A DNA stretch of 64,000 nt from Sulfurospirillum sp. UBA2217 (lineage in GTDB: Bacteria > Campylobacterota > Campylobacteria > Campylobacterales > Sulfurospirillaceae): assembly GCA_002328495.1 (NCBI GenBank), contig DCUJ01000010.1, positions 62,001 to 126,000 on the forward strand, written 5' to 3'. The notes under the pieces were generated by a model. The model did not search any database. It saw only the letters and a list, made by a program, of their open reading frames with translations, and was not told where the DNA came from. The translations under genes and the position numbers were made by a program. The stretch's first letter is position 1; each line of letters begins with the position of its first letter. Positions 18,142 through 27,027 of the stretch are shown here, piece after piece.

Positions 18142-18379
18142 TGATATAATCAAGCAGGCTCTGTATATTGGTAAATATTTTTTCGTATTCTTTAGAATCG
18201 GCTATTTTGATACCAAACTCTTTTTCTACGCTAAGAACCAGTTCAATAGAATCAACCGAATCAAGCCCTAATCCCTCTTCTCCAAACAAAGGCATGGTAT
18301 CATCAATATCGCTGGGTGTTAAATCTTCTAATTTTAAATTTTTTATAAGGACTTCTTTTAAATTCTCTGCTGTAACCAT
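18128..18379 (-). CDS. Acyl carrier protein (APE cluster)
   Basis: The 83-residue protein is an acyl carrier protein. The Ser of GLDSVDSIELV (about residue 43) is the 4'-phosphopantetheine site, followed by the acidic helix VLSVEKEFGIKI. The start at 18379 gives normal ACP length; an upstream ATG at 18445 adds 22 basic residues and is less likely. It is the first gene of the minus arm and the only ACP found in the cluster, whereas E. coli APE clusters carry two. No phosphopantetheinyl transferase is seen in the window. Confidence 0.88.
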   Translation of the reverse strand: MVTAENLKEVLIKNLKLEDLTPSDIDDTMPLFGEEGLGLDSVDSIELVLSVEKEFGIKIADSKEYEKIFTNIQSLLDYINARL

Positions 18380-18585
18380 TTCTTTTACCAACCTTTTCTT
18401 ATTCAAATTGTCTCTTATAACCAAATAAAGTCTACTAAAAAACATCTTGTATCTTACTAAATTTTATGATGATGATAAGTATTTTGATGGTTTATGGCAA
18501 GGAGTTTGATGCTGGGTTCTGGAAAACCAATAGAGCTCATTGAAGTCCTATTGACTCGTTTAGTTTTTAATTTAGAAAAAAAGCC

Positions 18586-18591
18586 TATAAT
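18586..18591 (+). promoter_or_regulatory. TATAAT -10 element before the efflux gene
   Basis: CCTATAATC lies about 31 bases before the ATG at 18622 in the spacer between the divergent ACP and efflux genes. No -35 box at normal spacing is evident. Confidence 0.45.
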
Positions 18592-18621
18592 CTTTTTTTG
18601 ATTCTGACACAAAGAGTTTTA

Positions 18622-19797
18622 ATGATTCCTTCCAACGAACGCCGCATTGTCTTAATTTTAGCCTCCTTGGCGGCTATAACGCCCTTAGCGATTGATATGT
18701 ATTTGCCTGCATTGCCTCGGATGGCAGAACAATTTGCCACGCCCATTTCAGAGGTGCAATTTAGCCTTAGCCTCTACTTTTTTGGTATGGCATTAGGTCA
18801 ACTCATCGGCGGACCTATCTCGGATGCGTACGGCAGACGTCCTGTTATTAGTGTGGGGCTTGTCCTTTTTGGGCTCAGTTCTTTTGCGCTTATTTTTGCA
18901 CATTCTATTGAGCTTTTTTGGTTCTTTCGAGCCCTCCAATCCTTAGGAGGTGGCTTCACAACGGTGAATGTCTCTGCAACGGTACGCGACCATTTTAGCG
19001 GTAAAGAGGGTGCGCGCATTCTTTCACTCATCGCATCGGTGATGCTTATAGCCCCGCTCATTGCTCCAATGCTTGGCTCTTTGGTGCTTAGTGTCAGTGT
19101 TTGGGAGAGTATCTTTGTCTTTTTAGCCCTGTATGCTTTTGGTGCACTATGGCTCTATCGGAAGGCTTTTCAAACGCTTCCTCTGGAAAAAACAAAAGTG
19201 ACCCCTTTTAAAAACTATGTTGAAGTGCTCTCCCATCCTCAAGCGATGATCTTTGTGGTTGCAATGATTTTGTGTACCTCTGGTATGTACACGTTTATTA
19301 CCACTTCTTCGTTCATCTATATGGAGCATTTCAACGTAAGCCCCTTTGTTTTTTCGCTCTGCTTTGGAAGTAACGTGTTGATGATGATGCTCTTTGGAAG
19401 GCTCAATGCAAAACTGGTCAAAACCATCGAACCTTTTGTGTTATTGCGTTTTGGAATGTTGGCACAAGCCCTTTTGGGTGTGCTATTTTTTGCCTTACAT
19501 GTAAAGGGTACGCTCTACGTACTCTTTCCCCTTATAGGACTTTACATCGGCATGTTAGGCTTTGTCTTTTCCAATGCCGTCTCTTTGGTGCTGGAGTTTT
19601 TTCCTCGCATCAGCGCTTCCGCCAATGCCATCATCGGCGTCTTACAATACAGCGTTGGCGCACTCATGGGTTTCATAGCAAGCTCCTTTCACGATGGTAC
19701 ACTCTTTCCAATTACTGGTGTAATGATGACTGTCAGCGTGAGTGGTGTCATTCTTTTACTCTTAGGAACAAGGCACTACACGCCTCACTCACACTAG
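18622..19797 (+). CDS. Bcr/CflA-family MFS drug efflux transporter
   Basis: The 391-residue protein has about 12 membrane helices. Its N-terminal helix 1 reads PLAIDMYLPALP, the Bcr/CflA signature, and the helix 2-3 loop reads GPISDAYGRRPV, the MFS motif A. It would export small molecules or drugs by proton antiport. ATG 18622 aligns with family starts; a TTG at 18598 is possible. It is divergent from the ACP gene, and nothing ties it to polyene export beyond proximity. A TTACATGTAA site at 19495 encodes Leu-His-Val. Confidence 0.88.
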   Translation: MIPSNERRIVLILASLAAITPLAIDMYLPALPRMAEQFATPISEVQFSLSLYFFGMALGQLIGGPISDAYGRRPVISVGLVLFGLSSFALIFAHSIELFWFFRALQSLGGGFTTVNVSATVRDHFSGKEGARILSLIASVMLIAPLIAPMLGSLVLSVSVWESIFVFLALYAFGALWLYRKAFQTLPLEKTKVTPFKNYVEVLSHPQAMIFVVAMILCTSGMYTFITTSSFIYMEHFNVSPFVFSLCFGSNVLMMMLFGRLNAKLVKTIEPFVLLRFGMLAQALLGVLFFALHVKGTLYVLFPLIGLYIGMLGFVFSNAVSLVLEFFPRISASANAIIGVLQYSVGALMGFIASSFHDGTLFPITGVMMTVSVSGVILLLLGTRHYTPHSH

Positions 19798-19801
19798 ACG
19801 T

Positions 19802-20794
19802 TTACCCCTCTTCTATCGCTTCTTTGATGGGTGTACTCCTAATGGTAGCTTTTTCAATGCACTCTTTAATTTTTTTATCAACCGTTGAGAGGGCAAGATG
19901 TGCTATTTCTTCGGAGTTAAACCATCCATCCACGCTTACATGTAAAGGGGTTTGAATCACGTCTAGCACTAACTTAAAATGGCTATATGTATGACATACC
20001 TGACCCAACATCACACCCTCTGTCATCTCATCACTTTGCACAAAGCCCCAAAGACCGTGCAACAACTTTTCTTTACGCTGAATCAGCCCCAATTTTCCCT
20101 CACGCTCACACACCAAAGCAAAACGTTTTTTAGTAGGAACTTTGACTTTTTGAAGAGGCTTTGGATAATGTTGAGGGGCACTTTTACCTTTACATGTAAG
20201 GCTCAAAGGACATGCATCACACTGTGGATTTTTTGGGGTACACACACGTGCACCAATGTCCATCATCGCTTGATTGTGCTCATACGGATGCGATACGTGT
20301 AAAAGTTTCCACGCCTTTTCCCAAAGCACTTTTTCGTTCTTTACGCTTATCGCAAAATAACGACACAAAACCCGCTTCACATTGGCATCTAAAATGGGAA
20401 GTGGTTCATGGTATGCAAAGGCGCAAATGGCGTGTGCCGTACTTTTTCCAATGCCCTTAAGTCCGCCTAACTCTTCAGAACTACTGGGCAAAATACCTTT
20501 ACATGTCATGGCGGTATGGTGCAGATTTTTAGCCCTTGTGTAGTAGCCCAAACCCTCCCACATCTTCAAAACATCATCCAAAGGAGCTTCCGCCACACTT
20601 TGAAGGGTGGGAAAACGCTCTAAAAAAGGAAAGTAAAAACGCTCTAATACGGTCTTAACTTGCGTTTGTTGCAGCATAATCTCGCTAAGGTAAATCTTGT
20701 AGGCATCGCTGGTTTGTCGCCACGGTAAATCATGACGACCATTTTCTTGATACCACTGAAAAATAGCCTCTTTTACCTTCAAGCCAAACACCAC
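19802..20794 (-). CDS. mutY: A/G-specific adenine glycosylase MutY
   Basis: The 330-residue protein removes adenine mispaired with 8-oxoguanine. Visible are RHDLPWRQ, the catalytic Glu in SEIMLQQTQV (near residue 38), the helix-hairpin-helix GLKGIGKSTAHAI with catalytic Asp in PILDANVKR, and the [4Fe-4S] ligands C-x6-C-x2-C-x5-C (CTPKNPQCDACPLSLTC). A NUDIX-like 8-oxoG recognition domain makes up the C-terminus. It overlaps ung by 16 bases, joining two base-excision repair enzymes in one unit. Two TTACATGTAA palindromes lie in the gene (19936 and 20190). Confidence 0.95.
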   Translation of the reverse strand: MVFGLKVKEAIFQWYQENGRHDLPWRQTSDAYKIYLSEIMLQQTQVKTVLERFYFPFLERFPTLQSVAEAPLDDVLKMWEGLGYYTRAKNLHHTAMTCKGILPSSSEELGGLKGIGKSTAHAICAFAYHEPLPILDANVKRVLCRYFAISVKNEKVLWEKAWKLLHVSHPYEHNQAMMDIGARVCTPKNPQCDACPLSLTCKGKSAPQHYPKPLQKVKVPTKKRFALVCEREGKLGLIQRKEKLLHGLWGFVQSDEMTEGVMLGQVCHTYSHFKLVLDVIQTPLHVSVDGWFNSEEIAHLALSTVDKKIKECIEKATIRSTPIKEAIEEG

Positions 20795-21453
20795 TCAATT
20801 GGCTTTTTACCCTTACTGGTAAGGTATTCATTGCTTTGTGAAAAAGGCTTTGAGCCAAAAAATCCACGGTACGAAGAGAGCGGTGAGGGGTGGGGTGCTT
20901 TTAAAATAAGGTGTTTTTTACTATCGATAAGGCTCGCTTTTGCGCCCGCTGGACTTCCCCAAAGAATAAAAACCAGATGCTCTTTTTGAGTGCTTAATGT
21001 CTTAATCACCGCATCGGTAAAATTTTCCCATCCTTGATTGCGGTGTGAATTCGCCTCACTTGCACGCACGGTTAAAACAGTATTGAGTAAAAAAACACCT
21101 TGTTTTGCCCATGCACTTAGCGTACCATTTTTTGGAATGGCACACCCCAAATCATCCCGTAACTCTTTGAAAATATTTTGTAACGAGGGTGGATGAGGCA
21201 CACCCTCTTGGACTGAAAACGAAAGCCCGTGCGCTTGTCCTGCTCCATGATAGGGGTCTTGCCCTAAAATAACCACTTCAACGTTTTCAAAAGGAGTATG
21301 ATTAAACGCCGCAAAGATATTCGCCCCACTGGGATAAATCGTATGTGATTTTTTTTCTTCCACTAAAAAAGTTTTTAGCGCTTCAAAATAGGGCTTTTGA
21401 AACTCTTCCAAGAGAACTTTTTTCCAACTCTCTTCAATTTTTGGGTCTACCAT
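20779..21453 (-). CDS. ung: Uracil-DNA glycosylase
   Basis: The 224-residue family 1 enzyme has the water-activating loop GQDPYHG (near residue 65), the Ser-Pro loop HPSPLS near 191 that carries the catalytic His, and the VFLLNTVLTV strand. It excises uracil from DNA. Its 3' end overlaps mutY, which it likely co-expresses. Length and domain extent are normal. Confidence 0.96.
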   Translation of the reverse strand: MVDPKIEESWKKVLLEEFQKPYFEALKTFLVEEKKSHTIYPSGANIFAAFNHTPFENVEVVILGQDPYHGAGQAHGLSFSVQEGVPHPPSLQNIFKELRDDLGCAIPKNGTLSAWAKQGVFLLNTVLTVRASEANSHRNQGWENFTDAVIKTLSTQKEHLVFILWGSPAGAKASLIDSKKHLILKAPHPSPLSSYRGFFGSKPFSQSNEYLTSKGKKPIEWCLA

Positions 21454-21488
21454 GTATCGCCTTACTGCATTTTTTAAGAATCTTTGGG

Positions 21489-21494
21489 TAAAAT
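21489..21494 (+). promoter_or_regulatory. -10-like TAAAAT for the SRP RNA
   Basis: GGTAAAATACG ends eight bases before the first base of the closing helix of the SRP RNA at 21503, the spacing expected for a transcription start. Confidence 0.5.
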
Positions 21495-21502
21495 ACGCTT
21501 CG

Positions 21503-21612
21503 CCTTCTTCTAGACCTGTGCAATGTCTTTTAAGAGTATCGCTTCAGGGTGGGAACACAGCAGAGCACTTTTATTAGGTGTGTGCCGCAGTCATCTGGGA
21601 GAGGGTTTTTTT
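21503..21612 (+). ncRNA. ffs: Bacterial signal recognition particle RNA (4.5S)
   Basis: The apical domain IV is clear: TTCAGG-GTG-GGAA-CAC-AGCAG, the GGAA tetraloop flanked by the asymmetric AGG/AGCA internal loop that binds Ffh. The ends close in a 12-bp helix with three G-U pairs, CCTTCTTCTAGA (21503-21514) with TCTGGGAGAGGG (21594-21605). A run of seven T's follows immediately as an intrinsic terminator. Length about 103 bases matches the short bacterial form. It is read divergently from ung. Confidence 0.88.
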
Positions 21613-21698
21613 ATTTCTACACACTTCTTAGGCTTTGCCAAAAAAGATTATGTGACACTAGGCACTAAAGCTAGCCTCTTGTGAGGCATAACTTCATT

Positions 21699-22910
21699 CT
21701 ATACTCCCAAATAGGTTTCAATTTCTAAGGCTAATGCGTAAAAATCAGCCTTACCTATTTTCCCTTTTTCTTTGAGCTTTTTTAAAATATGCTCTTTGCC
21801 TTGAATGAGCTCTTTGGATTTCACCCCATGTGAAATAGAAAGGGTCGCTTCAATAAACGCCGCTAAATTATCGCAATTTTTTAAGGCTTTGCCATCAATG
21901 GCATTAAATTTATCTTCATTGTATGCGCTCACATCTTCCACCGCCACAATCTCATGCTCATTGATGCGGTTTAAAAACTCATTTTTTTGATGATCCCCGT
22001 AAAGTCCAAGCAGGTACTTAAACTCTTTAACAAGTCCCTCAGGAAGGTACGGAAGAATCTCCTCTTCAATCATCTTGATTTCAAACTCACTGATAATATC
22101 ATCCAACCCACTCACCGAATATTTGACAGGTGAAATGATGTCACGCGTGAGCGCTTCTGGAAAATCGTGAAAGAGGGCACAAAAGAAGTTATTAACCAAT
22201 CTTTGGTCACACGCTTTAATCGAAAGTGAGTAAAAATAGCCTAAAATAGCGACAATGAGCATATGCCCAAGCACGGAAGTCTCAGGAATACGAGGCGTTT
22301 GCGCCCAACGTTTTTGAAAACGAAGCCTGCCACTGAGGTCAATAATTTTAGAAATTTTTTTATTCATCGCCATTTTGCGTACACTAATGAGTTCGTAATA
22401 ATCTTCGATTTCCTCTTCTACTGCTTCTTTCACACGGTCAATGTTATTGAGAAATTGACTGGTTTGGTAGACGATGGAAAACTCCCAACGTGTTGCCATA
22501 TACGAAGCTGCTTTGAGGATAAATCGCTCTTTTTTATACATGGAACTATCGCTCAGGTAATTTTTAAACCGCTCATAAAATGCACCCTCTTCAATGTCAC
22601 TGAGTGAATCATAGAGTTGTGAAAGTACCCACGTGTTAATCTCTTTCTCTTTTTTTTGAAGTGCTTTACGAAAGACATCAGGGCGAATGTCGGTCACCAC
22701 CACACGGCGCAAAAATTCAAAAATACCCGCTTCAATTAATGAGCGCATATCAAAACTCTCTTTGGGCTCCATTTTGGCAATAAAATAGGCAATAATGAAC
22801 TTGTGCGCTTGTTTATCAAGCTCTACAAGCTCCACCATACGTGGATAGTCATTCCAACGTTGAATGGAAGCTGCTCCAAAGAACTGCTCAATAAGTTTTG
22901 GGTTTAACAT
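21699..22910 (-). CDS. HD-domain hydrolase (HD_3 / YfbR-like)
   Basis: The 403-residue protein has an HD metal-dependent phosphohydrolase domain about residues 205-330. SVLGHML supplies an early His, and the HD motif is ALFHDFPEALTRDIISPVKY. Related proteins (COG1896) are 5'-nucleotidases or unknown. The N-terminal 190 residues are helical, without a recognised domain. It overlaps queF by seven bases at the end of the gyrB-EAL-queF run. The substrate is not known. Confidence 0.75.
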   Translation of the reverse strand: MLNPKLIEQFFGAASIQRWNDYPRMVELVELDKQAHKFIIAYFIAKMEPKESFDMRSLIEAGIFEFLRRVVVTDIRPDVFRKALQKKEKEINTWVLSQLYDSLSDIEEGAFYERFKNYLSDSSMYKKERFILKAASYMATRWEFSIVYQTSQFLNNIDRVKEAVEEEIEDYYELISVRKMAMNKKISKIIDLSGRLRFQKRWAQTPRIPETSVLGHMLIVAILGYFYSLSIKACDQRLVNNFFCALFHDFPEALTRDIISPVKYSVSGLDDIISEFEIKMIEEEILPYLPEGLVKEFKYLLGLYGDHQKNEFLNRINEHEIVAVEDVSAYNEDKFNAIDGKALKNCDNLAAFIEATLSISHGVKSKELIQGKEHILKKLKEKGKIGKADFYALALEIETYLGV

Positions 22911-23299
22911 GGAGTTTCATTTCTAACCAATTTTGAGTCAATTTCAATCACCGTGTGCACATTGCCTCGTGGGTTAAAATCCGCGACGACTTTGAGCCAT
23001 TTTGGCTTGAGCTTGGTATCTAAAAGGTCATAAATTTCATTGGCAGAATTTTCATGGCTGATGTTGCGATTCATAAAACTGTTGATGTAAAGTTTAATGG
23101 CTTTAAGCTCCACCACCAGTTCATTGGGAATATAATCAATATAAATTGTTGCAAAATCAGGATAACCACTGCGTGGGCACAAACAACAAAATTCAGGGAG
23201 TGTCAGCTTTATGACATAGTTTTTTTTATGCTGATTGGGCCAAATCTCCAAATCTTTTTCAACGTCAAATGTTTTAATAATGTGTTCACCGTATTTCAT
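22904..23299 (-). CDS. queF: NADPH-dependent preQ0 reductase QueF (YkvM type)
   Basis: The 131-residue, single-domain (type I) enzyme reduces 7-cyano-7-deazaguanine to preQ1 for queuosine tRNA modification. The nucleophile Cys lies in CCLCPRSGYPDFATI near residue 40, the QueF motif ELKAIKLY is near 71, and NRNISHE follows. GGDEF/EAL stop and queF start overlap as ATGA, and the 3' end overlaps the HD gene. Other queuosine genes are not in the window. Confidence 0.93.
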   Translation of the reverse strand: MKYGEHIIKTFDVEKDLEIWPNQHKKNYVIKLTLPEFCCLCPRSGYPDFATIYIDYIPNELVVELKAIKLYINSFMNRNISHENSANEIYDLLDTKLKPKWLKVVADFNPRGNVHTVIEIDSKLVRNETPC

Positions 23300-24699
23300 A
23301 CGAGTATCTCCTCTAATTTTTTTGGTTTTGAAATGTAAAATCCTTGAATAAAATCAAGGTTGAAGGCTTTAATTTTATCAAAAAGAGCTTCTTTATCGAT
23401 AAATTTAGCCATCGTTTGGATACCTAAATCGTGTGCCAAATGAATATAATGTTGAAACACTTTTGCATGGATTTCATCGTCTATTTTTTTAGTAAATTCA
23501 ATATCAAATTTAATGATATCAATGGGAAGTTGTTTGATGTATTCCACACTTGCATTATTGCCACCAAAGTCTCCCAAGGCTATTTTAAAACCCATTGCTT
23601 TATAACTGAGTAAAATTTCTCGAAATCGTCCCATATCTTCGTAGCTATTTTTTTCAGTAATTTCAAAAATAAAATGGTGTGGATTAATCTTTTTTTCCCT
23701 AAAAAGGGTTGAAATAAAAGGTTTAAAGCGAGTGTTACGTAAGGTTACGGCTGAAATATCTATACTTATCAAAGATTTTTGATTTAAGAACGGTTTTACT
23801 TCATCGAGCAAGAGGCTTATAATTTTTTCATCAAAGATTTTTTCATAACCACCATAATTAACAATTCGCTCAATTTGTGTTTTAGAAAGCATTCCATGTT
23901 CTTTGGTTTGAAGTTTAGGAAGCACTTCAAACAGATTTATTTCACGTGATTCTAAACAAAGAGCAGGTTGATACTTAAAAACAATGTTGTTTTGGCATAA
24001 TGCTTCGTTGACAATAAACTCAAATTCATTGGGTTTAATATTAAGAGGTGCTTCACATTTTTTGGACTCTTCCAATAAAATATACAAACGCTCAATGCTT
24101 ACATCAATATCGTAATCATAATCAGCACTTACTATCACGAAGTCAATTTTTACTTCAATGTCATTAATCCCTTTGTGTTTCATCTCTTTTTGAAAGCGTG
24201 TTAAAAGATGCAAAAGCTCTTTTTCATGATGGCGTATCATGACTAAAAAATTTCCACCGCCACACCGTCCTATGGGGGTATTTTTAAAGTGCTGGTGTGT
24301 TAGAAAAGCATTAAATTCAACGATAATATTTTTAAGAACTTTATCACCATTTATCACCCCATAACGCTCATTGATATCACCAATATTATCTACATGTAAT
24401 AACACTAATTGATACGCTTTTTTTGGTTTTATTTTTTCAATAATTTTAATAATCTGCTTACGGGTAAATGCCTTCGTCACAGGGTCTATTAGAGTATTTC
24501 GAAATCCATTGTAAATCAAATAAAAAATATAATAAACATAAATGGGAATCAGTAAGGTTAAAAGTATAAATGTAGGAATAGAGTGGGTAAAAAGTTTAAA
24601 AGCATAGACAAAAATAATAATCAGAAGGAAAAAAGGAAAAACGATTTTAAGCGCAATGGCAAATCGATTTTCCCTCTCTTTTTCTTCCGAATAGAGCAT
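23296..24699 (-). CDS. Degenerate GGDEF-EAL membrane protein
   Basis: The 467-residue protein has two N-terminal membrane helices (about 17-62), then a diguanylate cyclase-fold domain and an EAL-fold domain. The GGDEF signature is replaced by GRCGGGNFLV and EAL by EVL (LFEVLPKL). The later EAL-domain metal and catalytic residues are also poorly kept (KFDIEFTKK). It is therefore probably inactive and may bind c-di-GMP or a partner. It starts one base inside the gyrB stop (TAA/ATG sharing A) and couples to queF, an unusual companion for gyrB. Confidence 0.85.
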   Translation of the reverse strand: MLYSEEKERENRFAIALKIVFPFFLLIIIFVYAFKLFTHSIPTFILLTLLIPIYVYYIFYLIYNGFRNTLIDPVTKAFTRKQIIKIIEKIKPKKAYQLVLLHVDNIGDINERYGVINGDKVLKNIIVEFNAFLTHQHFKNTPIGRCGGGNFLVMIRHHEKELLHLLTRFQKEMKHKGINDIEVKIDFVIVSADYDYDIDVSIERLYILLEESKKCEAPLNIKPNEFEFIVNEALCQNNIVFKYQPALCLESREINLFEVLPKLQTKEHGMLSKTQIERIVNYGGYEKIFDEKIISLLLDEVKPFLNQKSLISIDISAVTLRNTRFKPFISTLFREKKINPHHFIFEITEKNSYEDMGRFREILLSYKAMGFKIALGDFGGNNASVEYIKQLPIDIIKFDIEFTKKIDDEIHAKVFQHYIHLAHDLGIQTMAKFIDKEALFDKIKAFNLDFIQGFYISKPKKLEEILV

Positions 24700-27011
24700 T
24701 ACACGTCCAAATGTTTAACATCTTTAGCATGGTCTTGAATGTACTGACGTCGTGGTTCTACTTCATCACCCATAAAGAGGGTAAAGGTATCACTGGCAAT
24801 TTCAGCATCGTCTACTTTTACTTGCAATAAACGCCTGTTTTCAGGGTTCATCGTTGTTTCCCATAATTGTTCAGGATTCATCTCACCCAAACCTTTGTAG
24901 CGTTGGATGTATGCACCTTTTTTAGCATTTTTTTCAATTTCATCAAGTACAGAAATGGGGTCACGTCCATCAAACACATCAAAATCACGTTCAACGATTT
25001 TAGTGTAAATATAGCGTGCTTCTTCATATAATGGATTGGTATAGAAACTATCATCTAACAATAACTCTTCCATTCCATCGTTGGTTTGGATGAAAAGATG
25101 AATGTTCTCTTCCGTAATATAGTGATTTAAAATGTTATAACCTAAGGTGTGAACGTATGTTTCGATTGCTGTAAAAAGCTCATTAGAAGGTAAAACAATC
25201 AAATCTGGATTTTCAATCAAATGACGAATCACTTCAATCATTGAGAAACGCTTCTCAAGCTCTTTTAAAATACCACGATACGCTGCAATAATTTTAAAAT
25301 AATCAATCAAATCAGGTGTTCCAACCCCTTCAATATCGATACTTTCCATACCCGATTCAATCAAAAAGGTGTTCATTTCATTATCATCTTTGAGATAAAT
25401 CTCTTTTTTACCTTTTTTATAACGATAGAGTGGGGGTTGAGCCAAATAAACATAGCCATTGTCCACAACTGGACGTAAAAAACGAAATAAAAACGTGAGA
25501 AGAAGCGTTTGAATATGGCTTCCATCCACGTCCGCATCCGTCATAATAATGAGCTTATGATAACGGAGTTTTTCTTCATTAAACTCTTCACCAATACCAC
25601 ACCCAAGAGCCGTAATCATATTTTTAATTTCATCAGACTTTAAAATCTTGTCCAAACGGCTTTTTTCAACGTTAAGAATCTTACCTTTGAGCGGCAAAAT
25701 TGCTTGAAACACACGATCACGCCCTTGTTTAGCCGAACCACCCGCACTATCGCCCTCTACAAGATAGAGTTCACAAATACTTGGGTCTTTGCTTTGACAA
25801 TCTGCCAATTTTCCAGGCAATGTTCCAATGCTCATGGCATCTTTTCTACGGGTCAAATCACGTGCATTTTTAGCCGCTTCACGACCTCTTGCTGCTGCAA
25901 GAGCTTTGTTCATAATGGCTTTAGCTTCAATAGGGTTTTCTTCAAAGTATTTAACCAGTTGCTCATACACCAATTTTTGAACGATGGGCTTCACATAAGA
26001 ACTACCCAATTTTCCTTTGGTTTGACCCTCAAATTGAGGTTCAGGTACTTTAACGGAAACGATGGCAATCAAACCTTCTCGTACATCATCACCCGTGATT
26101 TTGGCATCTTTTTCACGAGCCCCTGCATTTAAAGAAATATAACTGGTAATAGCACGAGTTAAACCCGCACGAAAACCACTCTCATGCGTTCCACCATCAA
26201 TGGTTTTAATGTTATTGACAAACGAATAGAAAATTTCACTGTACGTTGAGTTATACATCATCGCAACATCAACTTCCACATCTTCAACACTGGCTGTATA
26301 GTGAACCGCTTCAGCTACTTTTTCTTTTTTGTTTAAATCCACAACAAATTGTTTAATACCGCCTTCAAAATGGTATTTTTCAACACGTCCATCTCTTTGG
26401 TCTTTGAGTTCAATCGTTATTTTTGGATTAAGATAAGCCAACTCTTTAAAGCGTGTAGCTAAGATTTCAAATTGAAATTCCGTGGTTTCAAAAATAGTAG
26501 AATCCGGCCAAAATTCAATCGTTGTACCTGTTCTATTAGTTGTTTTAACCACATCCAACGGCGTTTGAGGAATACCACAGGCAAACTCTTGGCGATGTTC
26601 ATTACCTTCACGTTTGATGGTTGCAACGAGTTTTGAAGAAAGAGCATTAACAACCGAAACACCTACACCATGAAGTCCACCACTCACTTTATAGGTATCT
26701 TTATCAAATTTTCCACCCGCATGCAAAACAGTTAAAACAACCGTTGCTGCTGACATATTTTCACCTTCATGCCAACCGACTGGAATACCTCGACCATTAT
26801 CAACAACCACACATGAACCTTCACGTGTGAGTTCTACTTTAATTAAATCACAATACCCTGCCATCGATTCATCGATAGAGTTATCTACCACTTCATAAAT
26901 AAGATGATGAAGACCATTAACATTGGTATCACCAATATACATTCCAGGACGTTTACGAACCGCTTCGAGACCTTTTAAAACTTTAATATTATCTGCACCG
27001 TATGTACTCAT
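24699..27011 (-). CDS. gyrB: DNA gyrase subunit B
   Basis: The 770-residue protein is full-length GyrB, the ATPase subunit of the negative supercoiling enzyme. Conserved features are RKRPGMYIG at residues 19-27, the ATP-binding VDNSIDE and GGLHGVGVSVVNALS, the TOPRIM motif LVEGDSAGGSAKQGRDR with IMTDADVDGSHI, and the C-terminal QRYKGLGEMNPEQLWETT. It lies 16 bases downstream of dnaN in the dnaA-dnaN-gyrB order typical of many origins. Confidence 0.98.
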   Translation of the reverse strand: MSTYGADNIKVLKGLEAVRKRPGMYIGDTNVNGLHHLIYEVVDNSIDESMAGYCDLIKVELTREGSCVVVDNGRGIPVGWHEGENMSAATVVLTVLHAGGKFDKDTYKVSGGLHGVGVSVVNALSSKLVATIKREGNEHRQEFACGIPQTPLDVVKTTNRTGTTIEFWPDSTIFETTEFQFEILATRFKELAYLNPKITIELKDQRDGRVEKYHFEGGIKQFVVDLNKKEKVAEAVHYTASVEDVEVDVAMMYNSTYSEIFYSFVNNIKTIDGGTHESGFRAGLTRAITSYISLNAGAREKDAKITGDDVREGLIAIVSVKVPEPQFEGQTKGKLGSSYVKPIVQKLVYEQLVKYFEENPIEAKAIMNKALAAARGREAAKNARDLTRRKDAMSIGTLPGKLADCQSKDPSICELYLVEGDSAGGSAKQGRDRVFQAILPLKGKILNVEKSRLDKILKSDEIKNMITALGCGIGEEFNEEKLRYHKLIIMTDADVDGSHIQTLLLTFLFRFLRPVVDNGYVYLAQPPLYRYKKGKKEIYLKDDNEMNTFLIESGMESIDIEGVGTPDLIDYFKIIAAYRGILKELEKRFSMIEVIRHLIENPDLIVLPSNELFTAIETYVHTLGYNILNHYITEENIHLFIQTNDGMEELLLDDSFYTNPLYEEARYIYTKIVERDFDVFDGRDPISVLDEIEKNAKKGAYIQRYKGLGEMNPEQLWETTMNPENRRLLQVKVDDAEIASDTFTLFMGDEVEPRRQYIQDHAKDVKHLDV

Positions 27012-27027
27012 TCTTACTCCACTTTTT

